NCBI GenBank assembly: GCA_021234155.1 | Contig: JAJEKV010000072.1 | Coordinates: 3,848,407-3,912,406, forward strand | Length of the DNA stretch: 64,000 nt | Direction of reading: 5' to 3' | Source of the DNA: Isoetes taiwanensis | Lineage: Eukaryota; Streptophyta; Lycopodiopsida; Isoetales; Isoetaceae | Shown: positions 25,546 to 36,124 of the stretch, in pieces | Numbering within the stretch: position 1 is the stretch's first letter | How the letters are laid out: every line of letters begins with the position of its first letter | Translations under genes and position numbers: made by a program | The notes under the pieces: model-generated | What the model was told of the DNA's origin: nothing | The model's database searches: none | Seen by the model: the letters and a program-made list of their open reading frames with translations, nothing else

Positions 25546-28500
25546 ACGCACCATATCCTTCAATACCTTCATAAACCTTTCCAAGAAAAAACATCCATCC
25601 GCATGTATGCCCCTCAAATGAAGCCCACTTCCTCAATAAGATGTACCAAAAGATGGGTTTGATCACAAGAAAGCTCGTGAGGGAAACTCCTTCTCCAACA
25701 AGCAACATGCCTCCATTTTTTTCACTTTCATCTCTTCAATTTCGCCTTTTTCGATAGTTTTTTTACACATCCACCTATGAGGTCCAAAACAAAAACTTAG
25801 CCACAAATAAAATAGACTGGGACCACTAAATCAACATGGGTAACAACCTTATGACCTTTGATAGGGCACTTATTGCCTCCAATGGTCCCTTTGTCTAAAA
25901 CTCCCCTAAAGGTCGGGGCATGAAAAACCGCATGATCCAAACACCAAATATAAGTTATGGGTTACATTTTATAGTAGTGCATATATATGTGGACTTCAAT
26001 TGCTTACATGCAAGAACTTATGCCACCATGGGACTTTAAACCAAATCAAATCCCCACTACTTGTGAATGCGGTTCGCAATGATTGCATGTAACCAGTTGG
26101 TGTTCTAAGGGCCCTTAAATCATCATAAATAGCTCGATGGTCAGACCCTAGCAATAACCCATTTTGCCGGAGGAAGTGGTTGCCCTTCACCTCCATGATC
26201 CATGCCATTACTTACCTTAAGGTCCATCCTCGGTATTTGTTGTGTCTTTTGACCAAATACATGCTTCCATAAAGAGTTTCCCACGTTCTTGAAGATATGC
26301 ATCGGTCTAAAAGGTGTTGAATCAATAGGTCGGTCCAATATGGTAGTCTATAAAAAAATGTCCTTTTCATATTGGCAAGAAAGACTTCCTCCTCCGCTTC
26401 CTCGCCACCACTCAGATAATTCCTCATCCTCATCTGCCTAGGTCTGCCACGACCTCCTCAATGTCGCAGTGCCCCCACCATTTCCCCTTGCGATTTTCCC
26501 CTCTTCCTTCTTATCCCAACGCCACCCCATTCTCGTATGGTAATTTCTGCTTGGTGGTTCAGATAGTCTACGCTTACCACCCAATTGTGCACGCCGCTTT
26601 CTCAAGGGTGCGTGAGCAAATACTTCCTAAAACCCTCGTGATACTACTTTCTTCGATGCTTAGAGTGACGGTGTTTTAACTTTTCCCCACATATCATGCA
26701 AGGGAAGTGCCCCATGTCTTAAACCCGTAACACTCCTAAAAAACCCGAAAGTCATGCATAGTCCACAATAGTATACCTCTAAGATTAAAAAACGCCATTT
26801 TTATGGGCATCGAGACCTGAATACCGCGGTTCCACAAAGGGGAGTAACTCATCCACAATTATTCTTAGGTACACATCTAAATTACTTGGTTTTTTCTTCC
26901 CGTGTATCAATAAAGTCATCATAATGTGCCCACTCTTCATCAACAACCATGGGGTATGTTGTAGTTCACTATCATCAATCGGCCATGTAGACCATGCAAA
27001 TCGATTGTACCATATGGGTTTACGCCATCTATGGGTTGTGCCCAAACGCACGCTACGTGGTTCTTTCCAAAGTCGCCATGTCGCATCGACATGCTTCCAA
27101 CTACAAAAAGACCGCCGCCGGACTCGCATCACATCATCACTAGATGCATGTGTAGCCGTGAAGTCCATTAGGCTAGCCAATGTCTTGCAACTAACATCAA
27201 CTTTAACCTATAGAATAAATTATAGGCAACATATAAGTACCGAAAATAAGTGAATTTACAACTATTTGTAAGAAGTGGTGATGCATATACCTTGGGATTA
27301 TTGGAAAGTGTCAATAACCTTCCGAGGTACCGCTTTTCCCTTTAGGTCATTCCTCATTCTGCTCATTACATAATGAGACAATGAGTGGACTTCTCATGCT
27401 CTAAGGGGGATAGAAGATCATACAATCATTTGGACATGCATGTATGACTTTATAACCAAGGCTTCGCTTGAATCATTTTTCTTAACTTGAGATCCGCTTG
27501 TAGGGCATATTGTTCTTCTCCTGAAGGATCTTCTCGCAATAACCTCGCGATCTAAGAGTGGTAAGATAAAAGATGGAGATGGTGGTAAGATAGAAAGACT
27601 TGATAAGTATGTCACCCTCAATAGAGCGTAGACACTTGCATTGCTCCACTTGAACTTGGTTTGGAGATTGAGAATTAGCAGCACGCCGACAAACGAGAGG
27701 TTCGAGACGCAGAAATAATCAAGCTTCCGCTTCGATAACAATAGGGATCATCGCGATCACGACCAATCCTCAAGGGTATCCCACATCTTCTACCATATCC
27801 CTTCCACCACCATCCCCATACATCATCTAAATCAATATCGTAATTCTTGAAGAGCTGCAACATATCGAGCATCGCTCGTCACGAAAGACTTCGCTCTCGG
27901 TTCGTCAATAGTTTCATCCTCTTCATATTGATCGTATGCAATATCTTCATATTGGTGCGCCTCGCTTGAAATTCACTGACTATAGGTTTCCCTTTGCCTC
28001 GTAACTTAGAACTAATGGATCGGGATGGAGACCGCCTCAATGAGTTCATTAACCAGAGTAACGTATTAACCATCATGTCAAATAATGTAATAAGTATAAA
28101 ATACATACAACCATTTGTATAGACTCACAATGACAAAAAACATATTAAAAAAAAAAAAAAAAAACCTCTTTATTCCTTTTTTTAGTACAACAATACTATT
28201 GTTCCATCTCAAATGGGAGAGGTCTATCATAGCGATAGTTGATGAATAACTCATCTCCAATGTTTATGCTTTTAATAGCACACACCATGATATATCTCTT
28301 TTTTACGATCTTGTAAAAATCTTCCTCCCTCCTTGACACTCTAAAATTCACAATTGCATCGCTTCACTCGGTTGTCAATAGAACTGTTGATGAACCCCTC
28401 GCATATTGCCATGAACCCCTGGCCGCACCATCAATAAACTTCAACTCCTCATCACATGCCCCCACAGCCTATCGACGCAAAGATTGGAATTCATTCCATA

Positions 28501-28740
28501 AATCCTCATCGCCAAGCATATTTAGTCAAAGTTTGCCAAGTTTTCCAATCGTATTCGACCCGCATATGGCATTAATGGAATGTGGGTATCTCGCTCCACT
28601 TCTATACGCTGCGTTTTAGATAAGGTCAATCCAAATTTTCCGACAAATGCGGCTCGCGATAATGATGTATCTTCTTCCCCAATAAGCAAATTCTTGATCC
28701 ATAGGGATAGGTAAGTCCACCGGCCACAAGCCAAATGTCT
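25523..28740 (-). pseudogene. CACTA transposase TNP2, decayed
   Basis: TNP2 cuts and joins CACTA element ends in the nucleus. Landmarks in minus-strand order: a tract with EPRAKSFVTSDARYVAALQE near 27,910-27,840; the hallmark GYKVIHACPNDCMI at 27,458-27,417; VPRKVIDTF near 27,320; a 131-codon frame at 27,180-26,785 with PRSVRLGTTHR, WSTWPIDDSE and TLLIHGKKKPSNLDVYL (compare SLLIPGPKxPGNDIDVYL of the family); LKHRHSKHRRK near 26,660; LPYWTDLLIQHLLD at 26,370-26,320; then, in another frame, MHIFKNVGNSLW near 26,300; PTGYMQSL near 26,090; and the DUF4218-type FFLGKVYEGIEGYGASKS region at 25,600-25,530. The order matches the family. At least six frameshifts or stops separate these blocks, so no functional protein is made. 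The N-terminal 28,740-28,000 is weakly recognisable. Confidence 0.85.
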
Positions 28741-29310
28741 TATGGGTGCCTAACAAAGGGTCTGACTAATCTTTGCAATTTTTCAGAATTTCACGCCGGG
28801 CAAGGAGGCCAAGCGTTCTTGGGAAATGTGCTACACATGCAATGTTCTCATGATTGTAGCCCTTCGTGTTCTTTCACGCTAGGGAACACTTTCGGGGCGT
28901 TGAGCCGCACCCATCCACATTATTGATGAATCGGTTATCGCCTGGCCATATGCCTCTATGGACAACATTAAACCAAAATCCACATCTAGTTTGGAGGAGA
29001 CATCAAGATCATCTACCTACATATTTAGATATCATAAACATCTTGAATATATACTTAAACCGAGAGATACTCTTAAAAAAAAAAAAATAATAATTGTATA
29101 CCAACCGATATCCATGACGAGCATCGATCCGGTGGGTTGTTCAAATGTACCAAATCTTATCGATGGTCTTCAACAACCGCTCTAAGTCGCCTTCAAAATT
29201 CCATACATCTTTTACAATCGCAAACTATTTTGTCCCTCCGCCAATTACAAAAGGTAAGTACTATATAATCGCATAATAGTTTGAACTACTGTGGATAGAT
29301 ACAATATATG
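28741..29310. other. Transposon 5' flank, no gene seen
   Basis: Short frames of 60-75 codons occur on the plus strand but show no recognisable motif. An A-run lies at about 29,076-29,087 and a longer one at 28,147-28,166 just upstream. Probably untranslated leader or intron sequence of the CACTA element. Confidence 0.4.
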
Positions 29311-29317
29311 GTAGTAT

Positions 29318-29352
29318 AAACCCTAAACCCTAAACCCTAAACCCTAAATCCT
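29318..29352 (+). repeat. Short AAACCCT (telomere-type) run
   Basis: About four uninterrupted copies of the plant telomere repeat AAACCCT followed by a degenerate copy (aaatcct). It is far too short for a telomere and lies inside a transposon. It may be a telo-box-like promoter element or a repair scar. Isolated ctagggttt words also occur at 12-55. Confidence 0.8.
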
Positions 29353-29356
29353 AAAT

Positions 29357-29650
29357 GGATGAATTGGGCCCGGACACGTAGTCCTCTCTACTCAAGGTGA
29401 AGCCACCATGCCCTTTCCCGAGTAATGACCCTTTATATATAAGTTTCAATTTCAATAAAGATCTTTTGGAGACGCTTAGCCCCGATACATAGAGTCCCTC
29501 CACCAAGGTGAAGTCGACATATGACCTTGACTACGCGACACCCTCAATTTTGTAATCTACATTGTACTTAGTAAGGTATGAAGGTGAGTTTGGGCACGGC
29601 ACACTGGTCCCTCCACTCAAGGTGGAGGCGACCGTCCTTGACCAAAACAC
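29357..29650. repeat. Three-copy repeat related to 2,392-2,765
   Basis: Copies start near 29,357, 29,470 and 29,583. Each has a gtcctct or gtccctcc word, then caaggtgaagcc or caaggtggaggc, and ends in ccttga or cccttt. They match the four copies at 2,392-2,765 in order of words but are more diverged. This links the element ending at 34,371 with the one ending near 4,038. Confidence 0.65.
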
Positions 29651-29959
29651 CGTTTTTTTTTTTACTACCGCATTACACGCCCTCTCCTAGTTTATATATG
29701 TCTAGGCTACTAAATACAAGAATCGGTAACTTACATGTGATTTGTTCCACATATCCAAATTCCCCGGTGGTAAGACAAAGATCAATCGTCCCTCGCCATC
29801 TCCAAAGGCCGATCATGCCGATGACCATGGTGATCCATGTAGGGCAAAGAACAAGTATAAGATATGGTTAAAAAGAAGAACACCAAAGGCGCTTAGGTCG
29901 GAAGAGGAGCGAAAGAAAATAACAATGAAGGCCGAAAAAAAGTTGTTTATATAGAATCT

Positions 29960-30220
29960 TTAACGTCGCGATGCGACGCGACGCCGCCGGCGACGTAGTG
30001 TCAATCTGGTCACATGCCAAGTCACCTACGACTTGGCAAAGACACCGCAAGTACATACGTACGTCGTCGACGCGTTCGAGACCACGCCGCATGACGTATA
30101 GTCAATCGGTCAAAATCCAGTGTCACATGCGACCCGGCAAAGACACGCAGGCAAGTACGCATCGACGTGTCTTATGTTCCGTAGACAATACATGACGCCG
30201 CATGCACGGCCCGACATTTG
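29960..30220. repeat. CpG-rich direct repeats (gacttggcaaagacac type)
   Basis: Two diverged copies of about 100 bp start near 29,998 and 30,100. Each runs from tagtgtcaat or tatagtcaat through a cacatgc word to ggcaaagacac and gcaagtac. They are preceded by dense gcgacg words. This composition matches the subterminal regions at the CACTA-like ends and probably represents a further internal cluster. Confidence 0.55.
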
Positions 30221-31480
30221 TCGTGACATTTGCCTGCTATGAAATTTATGTATACCTATGTCGCTCGAAAGCAACCTAAAAATCGGAAGCAAGTTTTGTG
30301 TAACAACCTAAAATCGCATACCTCAAAACACTTGAACATAGCTTGATTAGTCGCATCACAGAAAGCAAATTATGGGATGTCCCGACATTTGCCGCGATAT
30401 TTGTCGTGGACGATGCCGGCCCGGGGGCGATGGCATTTTTTAGGCAAATTTTGATCGACGCTTTGACACATGGGACATTAATGCCTTGGATTTGCAAGGA
30501 GTCGCCGGCGCTTCTCCCACTATGCCGACACCAAGTTCCTCATTCAGATTGCATTTTGTTGCTTCTCTAAAGATGTTGGACTCGAGGATATGGGAGTCCC
30601 ACTTTTTGACTACCCAATATTCTCGCTTGTAGAAATTCTAGGGTAAATCCATATGTCATTTCTAATTCCTTCTTTTTTTCTTTCTCTCGATCAACCGTGG
30701 CTAAATTATGAGCTCAAAAATTCGATCAACCATCTCCAACTCCATGTCCATCACTAAATTCATCCGCTTTTTCAAAATACCCATAGCACAAATAGGCCTA
30801 TACAAATTAAAACAAGCAATATTATTGTCATATCCTTATTCATCGTGGCATTCATCTTCTTGATATCCATCCCGATCATATTCATCTTCTTCATATTTTT
30901 ATCTTCAAATTCCATTTTGAAAACTCGATTTAAATCTATATCATATCATATATCCATCCAGCTTTTTGTATTCTACATCATGCTTATATACATAAGGCAA
31001 AGGCCTCAAAAATTTCGATCAACCATAAGCTAAATTCGAGCTCAAAAAATTGATCAACCAGAGCTAATCCAGCTCAAAACTACCATATTATAGTTATATC
31101 AAAAGATAGAATTTAAGTTGCTTCAATACCAAATATCGACTCCAAACAAAACAAAACTTTCTCGCAAAGGGTCATTGCATCCGCATCAACATCAGAATTT
31201 TCAAAGACCAAAGAAGGATCCCTTCGCCACCGATGTAAAATTTTTTTACCTTGATATCTCTCTCAAACGAAACCACATCATTCACCGGGCAAATTCTTTT
31301 GCCTTGACAAACCTCGCCCAAAATTTTTTTAAGACATAACTTTTGCGAACTATCCCAATAACAAAGTATCTAAATTTCCACATGCATTGATTTTAATCTA
31401 TAAAACGTAAGCATCTTACCTTTTTTTTTTTTCTCCACAATTCCATCGCAGGCAAATGTGCCTGCCGTTGATTTTTGGAA
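30221..31480. other. AT-rich transposon interior, no gene recognised
   Basis: The only frame with ordinary protein composition is plus-strand 30,343-30,570 (includes DDAGPGAMAFFRQIL), which I cannot identify. The rest has oligo-T runs and short aaaattcgatcaacc-type repeats (about 30,715, 31,010 and 31,045). Confidence 0.4.
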
Positions 31481-31489
31481 TGACGAAAT

Positions 31490-31890
31490 AAACAAAAATC
31501 CAACGCTAATCGCTTATCAAATCAAGCTTCCACTTGGTTGCACAAGCACTAAATGAAATGCCAGCCTCAAGGACTTTCTTATCTAACCAATCTACACTAT
31601 CTTGAGAGCCAACTAGATCCACCACGTAAATATATCCGTGGAGTGTCTAGCATAATATCCTCTAGGCTGAACTTTTGTGGCACGCATGGCTCAGTATCAA
31701 ACGTGAATCCAAGCTCTCTAAAAAGATGACGCGCATCATTTTCTATACTCCTTGCCAACCCCCATCAGGAAAACTACGAATATCTTCGTCCACATCGAGA
31801 TTATTTGCGTGGTCGAACTTGATAAGAATGCATTCGCCGCAGCTACAAGCTGAGACTCATTTGTGCACAGTCCCATATTAGCCATTCGCA
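31490..31890 (-). pseudogene. Possible captured gene fragment, unidentified
   Basis: Read on the minus strand, consecutive frames give protein-like text: CILIKFDHANNLDVDEDIR, then ARHLFRELGFTFDTEP with QKFSLEDIMLDTPRIYLRGG, then SQDSVDWLDKKVLEAG. Each is interrupted by one frameshift or stop. It abuts the plus-strand SNF2 fragment, so it may be a second captured exon set in the opposite orientation. I cannot name the family. Confidence 0.3.
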
Positions 31891-31934
31891 ACCGGACCTG
31901 ATAAATTGGTTAGAATATTAGAATACAATTGCAG

Positions 31935-32600
31935 GAGATGAAGAAGCAAATCTAGACAATGACCTGATAACAATAGAACTTCTGAAGCACCAGGTATGAC
32001 TAGATATATTATTATTTCATATTTTATAGCTGCAATTGACATGGTTGGGATGTAATATAGCGTATTGCCCTTGCTTGGATGGAGAAATCTGAACTTCGTA
32101 TGCATTGTGGGGGAACTCATATGTTTATAATTATCAAATTATCAGGGATTTGGAAAGACAATCTCTGCAATTGCTTTGATTTTGAAGGCTAGACCGCCAA
32201 AACGTCAAAGATACAATGTAGAAGAATGCAGGAGCACCTTGATTGTTTGCCCTAAATCGCTTTTAAAACAATGGGAACATGAATTGAAGGAAAAAGTAGC
32301 ACCATCTGTCAAGCTATCTGTGTACATATACCATGAAGATCAGAGAAGAATAAATTGTGTTGAACTTTGTAAGCACGACATTGTGCTTACTACATATGGA
32401 ACCATTTGTTCTCAATTACGTAATCCATCCAAGAGGATGAAAAGAAGCACCCCCGTGCTAAGGGGCACAACTCGTCGAACATTAGGTGGTTTAGAATTAT
32501 TCGATGAAGCTCAATCCATTAGAAAAGCTCACACTAAAAAGTTCACGTGGCTTGTCGGGCTTAAGGGCACAATGAAGATGGTGCCTTTTCTCGAACATGC
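31935..32600 (+). pseudogene. Captured SNF2-family helicase fragment (three exons)
   Basis: The parent family comprises ATP-dependent SNF2 helicase-like chromatin or repair proteins of the RAD5/HLTF or CHR27/28 type. Exon 1 (31,935-31,993) encodes DEEANLDNDLITIELLKHQ and ends at a gt donor. Exon 2 starts after atatag at 32,061 and reads RIALAWMEKSELRMHCGG, joining exon 1 in the order expected of the family (LLxHQ-xIALAWM). Exon 3 starts after ttatcag at 32,146 with GFGKTISAIALILKARPPK, the Walker A motif, then STLIVCPKSLLKQWEHEL (motif Ia), HDIVLTTYGTI and, near 32,500, the DEAQ box in ELFDEAQSIRKAHTKKFTW. It stops near 32,600 before the C-terminal helicase lobe. The LADD/DEQ residues before the Walker motif are missing. 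Retained introns mean DNA-level capture, not retrocopying. Confidence 0.8.
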
Positions 32601-32646
32601 GACCTTCTACGACACATATGTCACATATGTCACATATAATGAAAAG

Positions 32647-32756
32647 TTCTAGAATGTTCTAGAAAGTTTTAAAAAAGTTTTAAAATATAAGAGAATCTTG
32701 GGTGAGCCTAAGGAATCCTTCTAGAAAATTCCGCAATGTTGTAGAAAGTTCTAGAA
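32647..32756. promoter_or_regulatory. Cluster of heat-shock-element-like sequences
   Basis: Position 32,647-32,664 reads TTCTAGAATGTTCTAGAA, four contiguous inverted nTTCnnGAAn units. A three-unit match lies at 32,719-32,731 (TTCTAGAAAATTC) and another at 32,744-32,756 (GAAAGTTCTAGAA). Such arrays are binding sites for plant heat-shock factors. They sit just downstream of the captured SNF2 fragment within the CACTA element. Activity is inferred only. Confidence 0.45.
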
Positions 32757-33865
32757 TGAATGTTGCAGAGAATACACTTATTTTCTTCCCAAAGCATTTT
32801 GCTAGATGACCAATTAAAATATTTTAGTTCAACCAACTCCACAATTCTCTTGATTTTCGATGAACAAACTTGTCCAAGAAGGCAACAACCTCCACAACCT
32901 CGGAATGGCCATAATGAAGAAATTAAAAAGACAGCTAAAGAGATTTCTCGAAAAAGCGCATGATTTTTGGTCAGCAGATGTTGTGACTGTTTGGATCATA
33001 CAATCGGGATGCAAAGAAGAACCCATAAAAATCTTGGCGCAAAACGGAACAAGTTCATGAGTCATGAAGCGAAAAACAATGAAAGCATGGCGTTAAAAAC
33101 CGCACCAAAGGACCCCAAAGAATGTCGGCAAGCTCAACCGCCTTGTGATCCCTAAGCTCCGTGTCAAGCCCATTTTCCTTTGCACCATGACATGCTCTAC
33201 TTTGAAGACTTCCAAGGTAACAAACCGGCGCTTTAGATACTTTCCATCGGCATAGCAGCCCGAGCTATGTTCCAATTCCACTTTCCATGTATGGATCTCC
33301 TCAAACAAGGCCATCAACAGTGTGTAGCCACATAGTATCTCTGCTTTTCAAAATCCTCATCAATGGGGTTCTGGCTTCATATGGAACTTGTGCAATTGAA
33401 ACGCAAATTCCTCCACCATCATATATCACAAAAATCATCCGGACGCTTATGTGTAAAGTTGCAAGTTCAAGCATTGTCACTTCGATTCCAACCTTGATGT
33501 TGATCTTTCAACTTCCATAGTGCCATTAGAATTACTTGTATACCCAAAGATGAGATTTTAAATCATAACCTTCTTCCCCCGTATTGACGTATCCATATGT
33601 GCTTCTTTGGTTTCTCGATATAGTTCGAGACAATATTTTTTCCAAATCTTGCAATCTCTCAAAGCCCCAAAAAACCATTTTTCTCAAAGTCTAGATGAAG
33701 GAGGTAATTCATGCGGTAGCACATCTATCGTGATGATGCATGTGCGACAACACGCTTTAAATGAAGCTGCAGGTTGGTCGTCGAGTCTTTTTTATTGGTA
33801 TCAATCGCATTGTATTGAATTTGTAATCCTAAAACCAAAACTTCGTGTGTATAAAAAATATACGC
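32757..33865. other. Transposon interior, no recognisable gene
   Basis: Short frames of 60-90 codons on both strands have no recognised motif. The minus-strand frame 33,317-33,093 and the plus-strand frame 33,607-33,882 are the longest. Nothing can be supported as a gene. Confidence 0.4.
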
Positions 33866-33869
33866 CACA

Positions 33870-34030
33870 TATCGCATACTAACGTGTCATATACGTCACA
33901 TATACATACCGACGTGTCATATACGCCACATATAAATGTATGGACGTGTCATATACGTCACATATACGTACTGACGTGTCATATACGACACATACGTCAC
34001 ATACGTCACATATACGACGTCGCATGCGAC
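33870..34030. repeat. Tandem 30-40 bp repeat (acgtgtcatatacg)
   Basis: Five or more copies of a unit built of gacgtgtcatatacg and cacatatac or cacatatacgta lie in direct tandem up to the CpG-rich subterminal region. A short relative (catatgtcacatatgtcaca) is at 32,616-32,635. Sub-terminal repeats of this kind are typical transposase-binding regions of CACTA elements. Confidence 0.7.
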
Positions 34031-34371
34031 GTCACATCGTAAACATCACACCTGTCGTCCACCTGGCGCAAGCGTCCACCTAGCGTGGACGGATCACGCT
34101 ACGCCACGCGGTGTCGACGTCGCACCATACGCCGCATGCGACGCGACCGGCGCGGACACTGCCGCCCGTCTCGGGCGTGACACTGTCGTCCCGCGGCGAC
34201 GCGATGTCGAGCGTCCGCACCATAATGTGTCGACGTCGCACCATACGCCGTCGCGACGCGGCGTGCGCGACGCGGACGTCGCGTTGACGCCGCATGGTGA
34301 CGCGACGGCGACGCCCGTCGCCGCACGCACGCCGCAAGCCCACGTCGCTAAAAGTCCATTCTCTTGTTGTG
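34031..34371 (-). repeat. CACTA 5' subterminal region and terminus
   Basis: About 300 bp of extreme CpG density made of gcgacg, cgacgtcgc and gccgcatg words, with a repeated tgtcgacgtcgcaccatacg near 34,112 and 34,229. It ends in gtcgctaaaagtccattctc and ttgttgtg. Read on the minus strand the terminus is CACAACAAGAGAATGG followed by cttttagcgacg, the layout of plant CACTA ends. The LINE fragment begins directly to the right. Confidence 0.65.
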
Positions 34372-34399
34372 AGAAGCGATCGCTGAGAGGTACCAGATC

Positions 34400-35060
34400 A
34401 GCTAGGAGAACCGCTACAGCTTTCAGAGGAGGACATCCACCAGGGTCTTAGACATCTTGCTAATGGTAAAGCAAAGGACTTGCAGGGACTTGAGGCCAGA
34501 GCTATTGAAATGGGGTGGGCCAGCTTTGCTACGACCTTTGACAGTGATAATCAATCAAGCCATTAGAGAGGGCCTCCCATAGGAATGGATGGTTAGCAAG
34601 GACACCCCTATTCATAAGACGGAAGTAGGGATGACTCCACCAACTACTGGTGTATGATCATGGTGAGCCCATTACCGCAAAAAACTTCTAGTAGGTGTCT
34701 TTGGAGAAGAAGTTAACGCTAGAAATTTGAGGAAGCCGGAGTACGTCGCGGTTGGCCAAGGTGTTTTAAGCCGCCCACTCGTGATTAACCATATTTTTAC
34801 TCTCGAATTCTTATGGAAGCTAGCCCTTAATACACGGCGTGACTTGTATTGTTGTTTAATGGATTTTAAGGCGGCATATGATACGGTCCCTCGAGACTTT
34901 GTTGTGGCGGCTTGAAGAAGCTACATGTCCCACGGATTTACATCTACAGCTCTCTATGACCGGAATATATGCCACTTTGCTGCGCCCATCAATAGGGTGA
35001 GTAGCACCATAGGTGTTAAACAGGGATGTCCGTTATCTCCAACGCTTTTTGGACTCTAAT
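34400..35060 (+). pseudogene. LINE reverse transcriptase fragment (not the L1 below)
   Basis: Reverse transcriptase copies LINE RNA into target DNA. Frames read HQGLRHLANGKAKDLQGLEA at about 34,438, then, at 34,790-34,890, INHIFTLEFLWK and CLMDFKAAYDTVPRD (motif A Asp), and, at 35,010-35,055, IGVKQGCPLSPTLFGL (motif B). One in-frame stop lies at 34,913-34,915. The YADD motif and everything after it are missing. The GKAKDLQGL...GVKQGCPLSPTLFGL style differs clearly from the plant L1 at 47,888-50,642 (GVRQGCPLAPYLF), so it comes from another LINE clade. Its left edge coincides with the CACTA terminus, so the missing N-terminal part may have been separated by that insertion. Confidence 0.8.
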
Positions 35061-35535
35061 GCTGCTTTGATCAGAGAGTCGACACTAAGCATAGAAACTA
35101 TTCTTCTAGCATCCCGTAATTAAAGAATTAAATTCACCTTGAACACAAATTATTAAGATCATAATAGAGCCCAAAAATGTTCATGCTCATCTTAGTGGCA
35201 GTGCCCTTGGAATGATGATTTGTTAAATCGAACTCTCCTTCTAGCAGGGTGAGTGTTGCTTGATGGTTCAAAAATAGGCTTGGTTACAAAACAGAAATGA
35301 AAAATTTAGTTACAACATTACTACCATTATTGATAATGCATAACCTATTTGGGATTTTTTTAGTTGTAGTAGTAATGGTTGTACTAGACCATTGTATGAG
35401 TCCCATGGCCTCTTGGTTTTCGTGGACGTTAAAAAATCTATTCTATTCTGTTCTTTCATGAGAAACTTATTTTTATTGTGCAACTACCATTTTCTTCTGC
35501 TTTATATTCATGTTCATTATGAAAATTGGGATGCA
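35061..35535. other. AT-rich stretch, probable intron of the next gene
   Basis: No coding signal except the fortuitous upstream extension of the next frame. Pyrimidine-rich sequence precedes atgcag at 35,530-35,535, a good splice acceptor for the exon that follows. Confidence 0.4.
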
Positions 35536-36026
35536 GATGATTGGGAACAATTTTGGAAAAGGTATTCCAGACCGACCTCATGTGATACATGTACAATAAT
35601 TTTATTCACTCAACCAGGTCCACAGTGTTGGTCTGCAATGAGGTCTGTTGAGACAATGGAATGTGATAAACATATAGTGTACTCAACCTATGAGCACGAC
35701 TCTCCATCAAACCAATACATTCCTTGTGAAACTACGTTCTCATATTGTTTCATAATTATGCGTGCAAAGCCAAATGATAAGAACTTAAAAGAAGGACTTT
35801 ATTGGACAAGCTCTAAGCCAATATACCCTATGTTCCCGAGAGAGGATATAGAAAGCCGATCATCGCACTTATATAAGTACCTTGCAGATGTTCCTTCTTA
35901 CTCAGATGTTAGAATGGAAGGTGGGGTTGTTAATCCCATTTTCATGAGACTGCATATGGCAAAGTATTTGGTGCAAATGTTTACAAATAAAGATACTATG
36001 GCATGTGAATGGTATATGCATGGGAG
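35536..36026 (+). pseudogene. DNA N4/N6-methyltransferase-like gene, 5' piece
   Basis: An exon-like frame follows an acceptor at 35,535. It reads DWEQFWKRYSRP, TIILFTQPGPQCWSAMRSVE, then YEHDSPSNQYIPCETTFSY, then YKYLADVPSYSD, and ends KYLVQMFTNKDTMACEWYMHG at the LINE insertion. Continuing past the LINE at 51,140 the frame gives SISQAATCLGKKYVSI. The C-terminal (D/E)-W-Y-x-(G)-S-(G)-x-x-x-x-A-A-x-x-L-G-(R/K)-K pattern resembles the AdoMet-binding FxGxG region of beta-class N4-cytosine/N6-adenine methyltransferases (Pfam N6_N4_Mtase), where it follows the catalytic and target-recognition parts. The catalytic S/D/NPPY/W motif is not visible and would lie in an upstream exon. A Gly is replaced (MHGS for xGSG), and the gene is interrupted and frameshifted, so it is dead. 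Confidence 0.5.
36012..36026 (+). repeat. LINE target-site duplication, left copy
   Basis: GTATATGCATGGGAG, identical to 51,140-51,154 immediately after the LINE poly(A). The duplicate marks the exact insertion site within the methyltransferase-like exon. Confidence 0.9.
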
Positions 36027-36124
36027 GTTGGTGCCATATCAGGGATTTAGAAAATGCACATGTCATCAATCAGCGCCAATTTTCTTGATTTCTTTGTCTT
36101 TTGTGATTCAAACTCGTTCTTGAT

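Larger units (their letters stand above)
23708..34371 (-). mobile_element. CACTA (En/Spm-like) DNA transposon, degraded
   Basis: The element reads on the minus strand. Its 5' terminus at 34,371 begins CACAACAAGAGAATGG, one base off the usual plant CACTACAAGA start, followed directly by tttagcgacg and some 300 bp of CpG-rich subterminal repeats. Inside lie 70-bp repeats (29,357-29,650), a captured SNF2 fragment and a TNP2 gene. The 3' terminus is uncertain: it may be one of the CACTA-like ends at 23,707, 15,485 or 4,038, or lie outside the window, so the left coordinate is a minimum. The transposase gene has many stops and frameshifts, so the copy cannot be autonomous. A 3-bp target-site duplication could not be verified. 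Confidence 0.6.

Noticed and set aside
29318-29352. Telomere or subtelomere
   Set aside because: Only about four AAACCCT copies, embedded in a transposon.
31935-32652. An intact SNF2 host gene
   Set aside because: Only the first half of the N-terminal helicase lobe is present, residues before the Walker motif are lost, and the sequence stops near 32,600 in repeat-like DNA.
34080-34343. Three overlapping minus-strand frames of 75-87 codons rich in Arg and Ala
   Set aside because: Open only because of extreme CpG content in the CACTA subterminal region.
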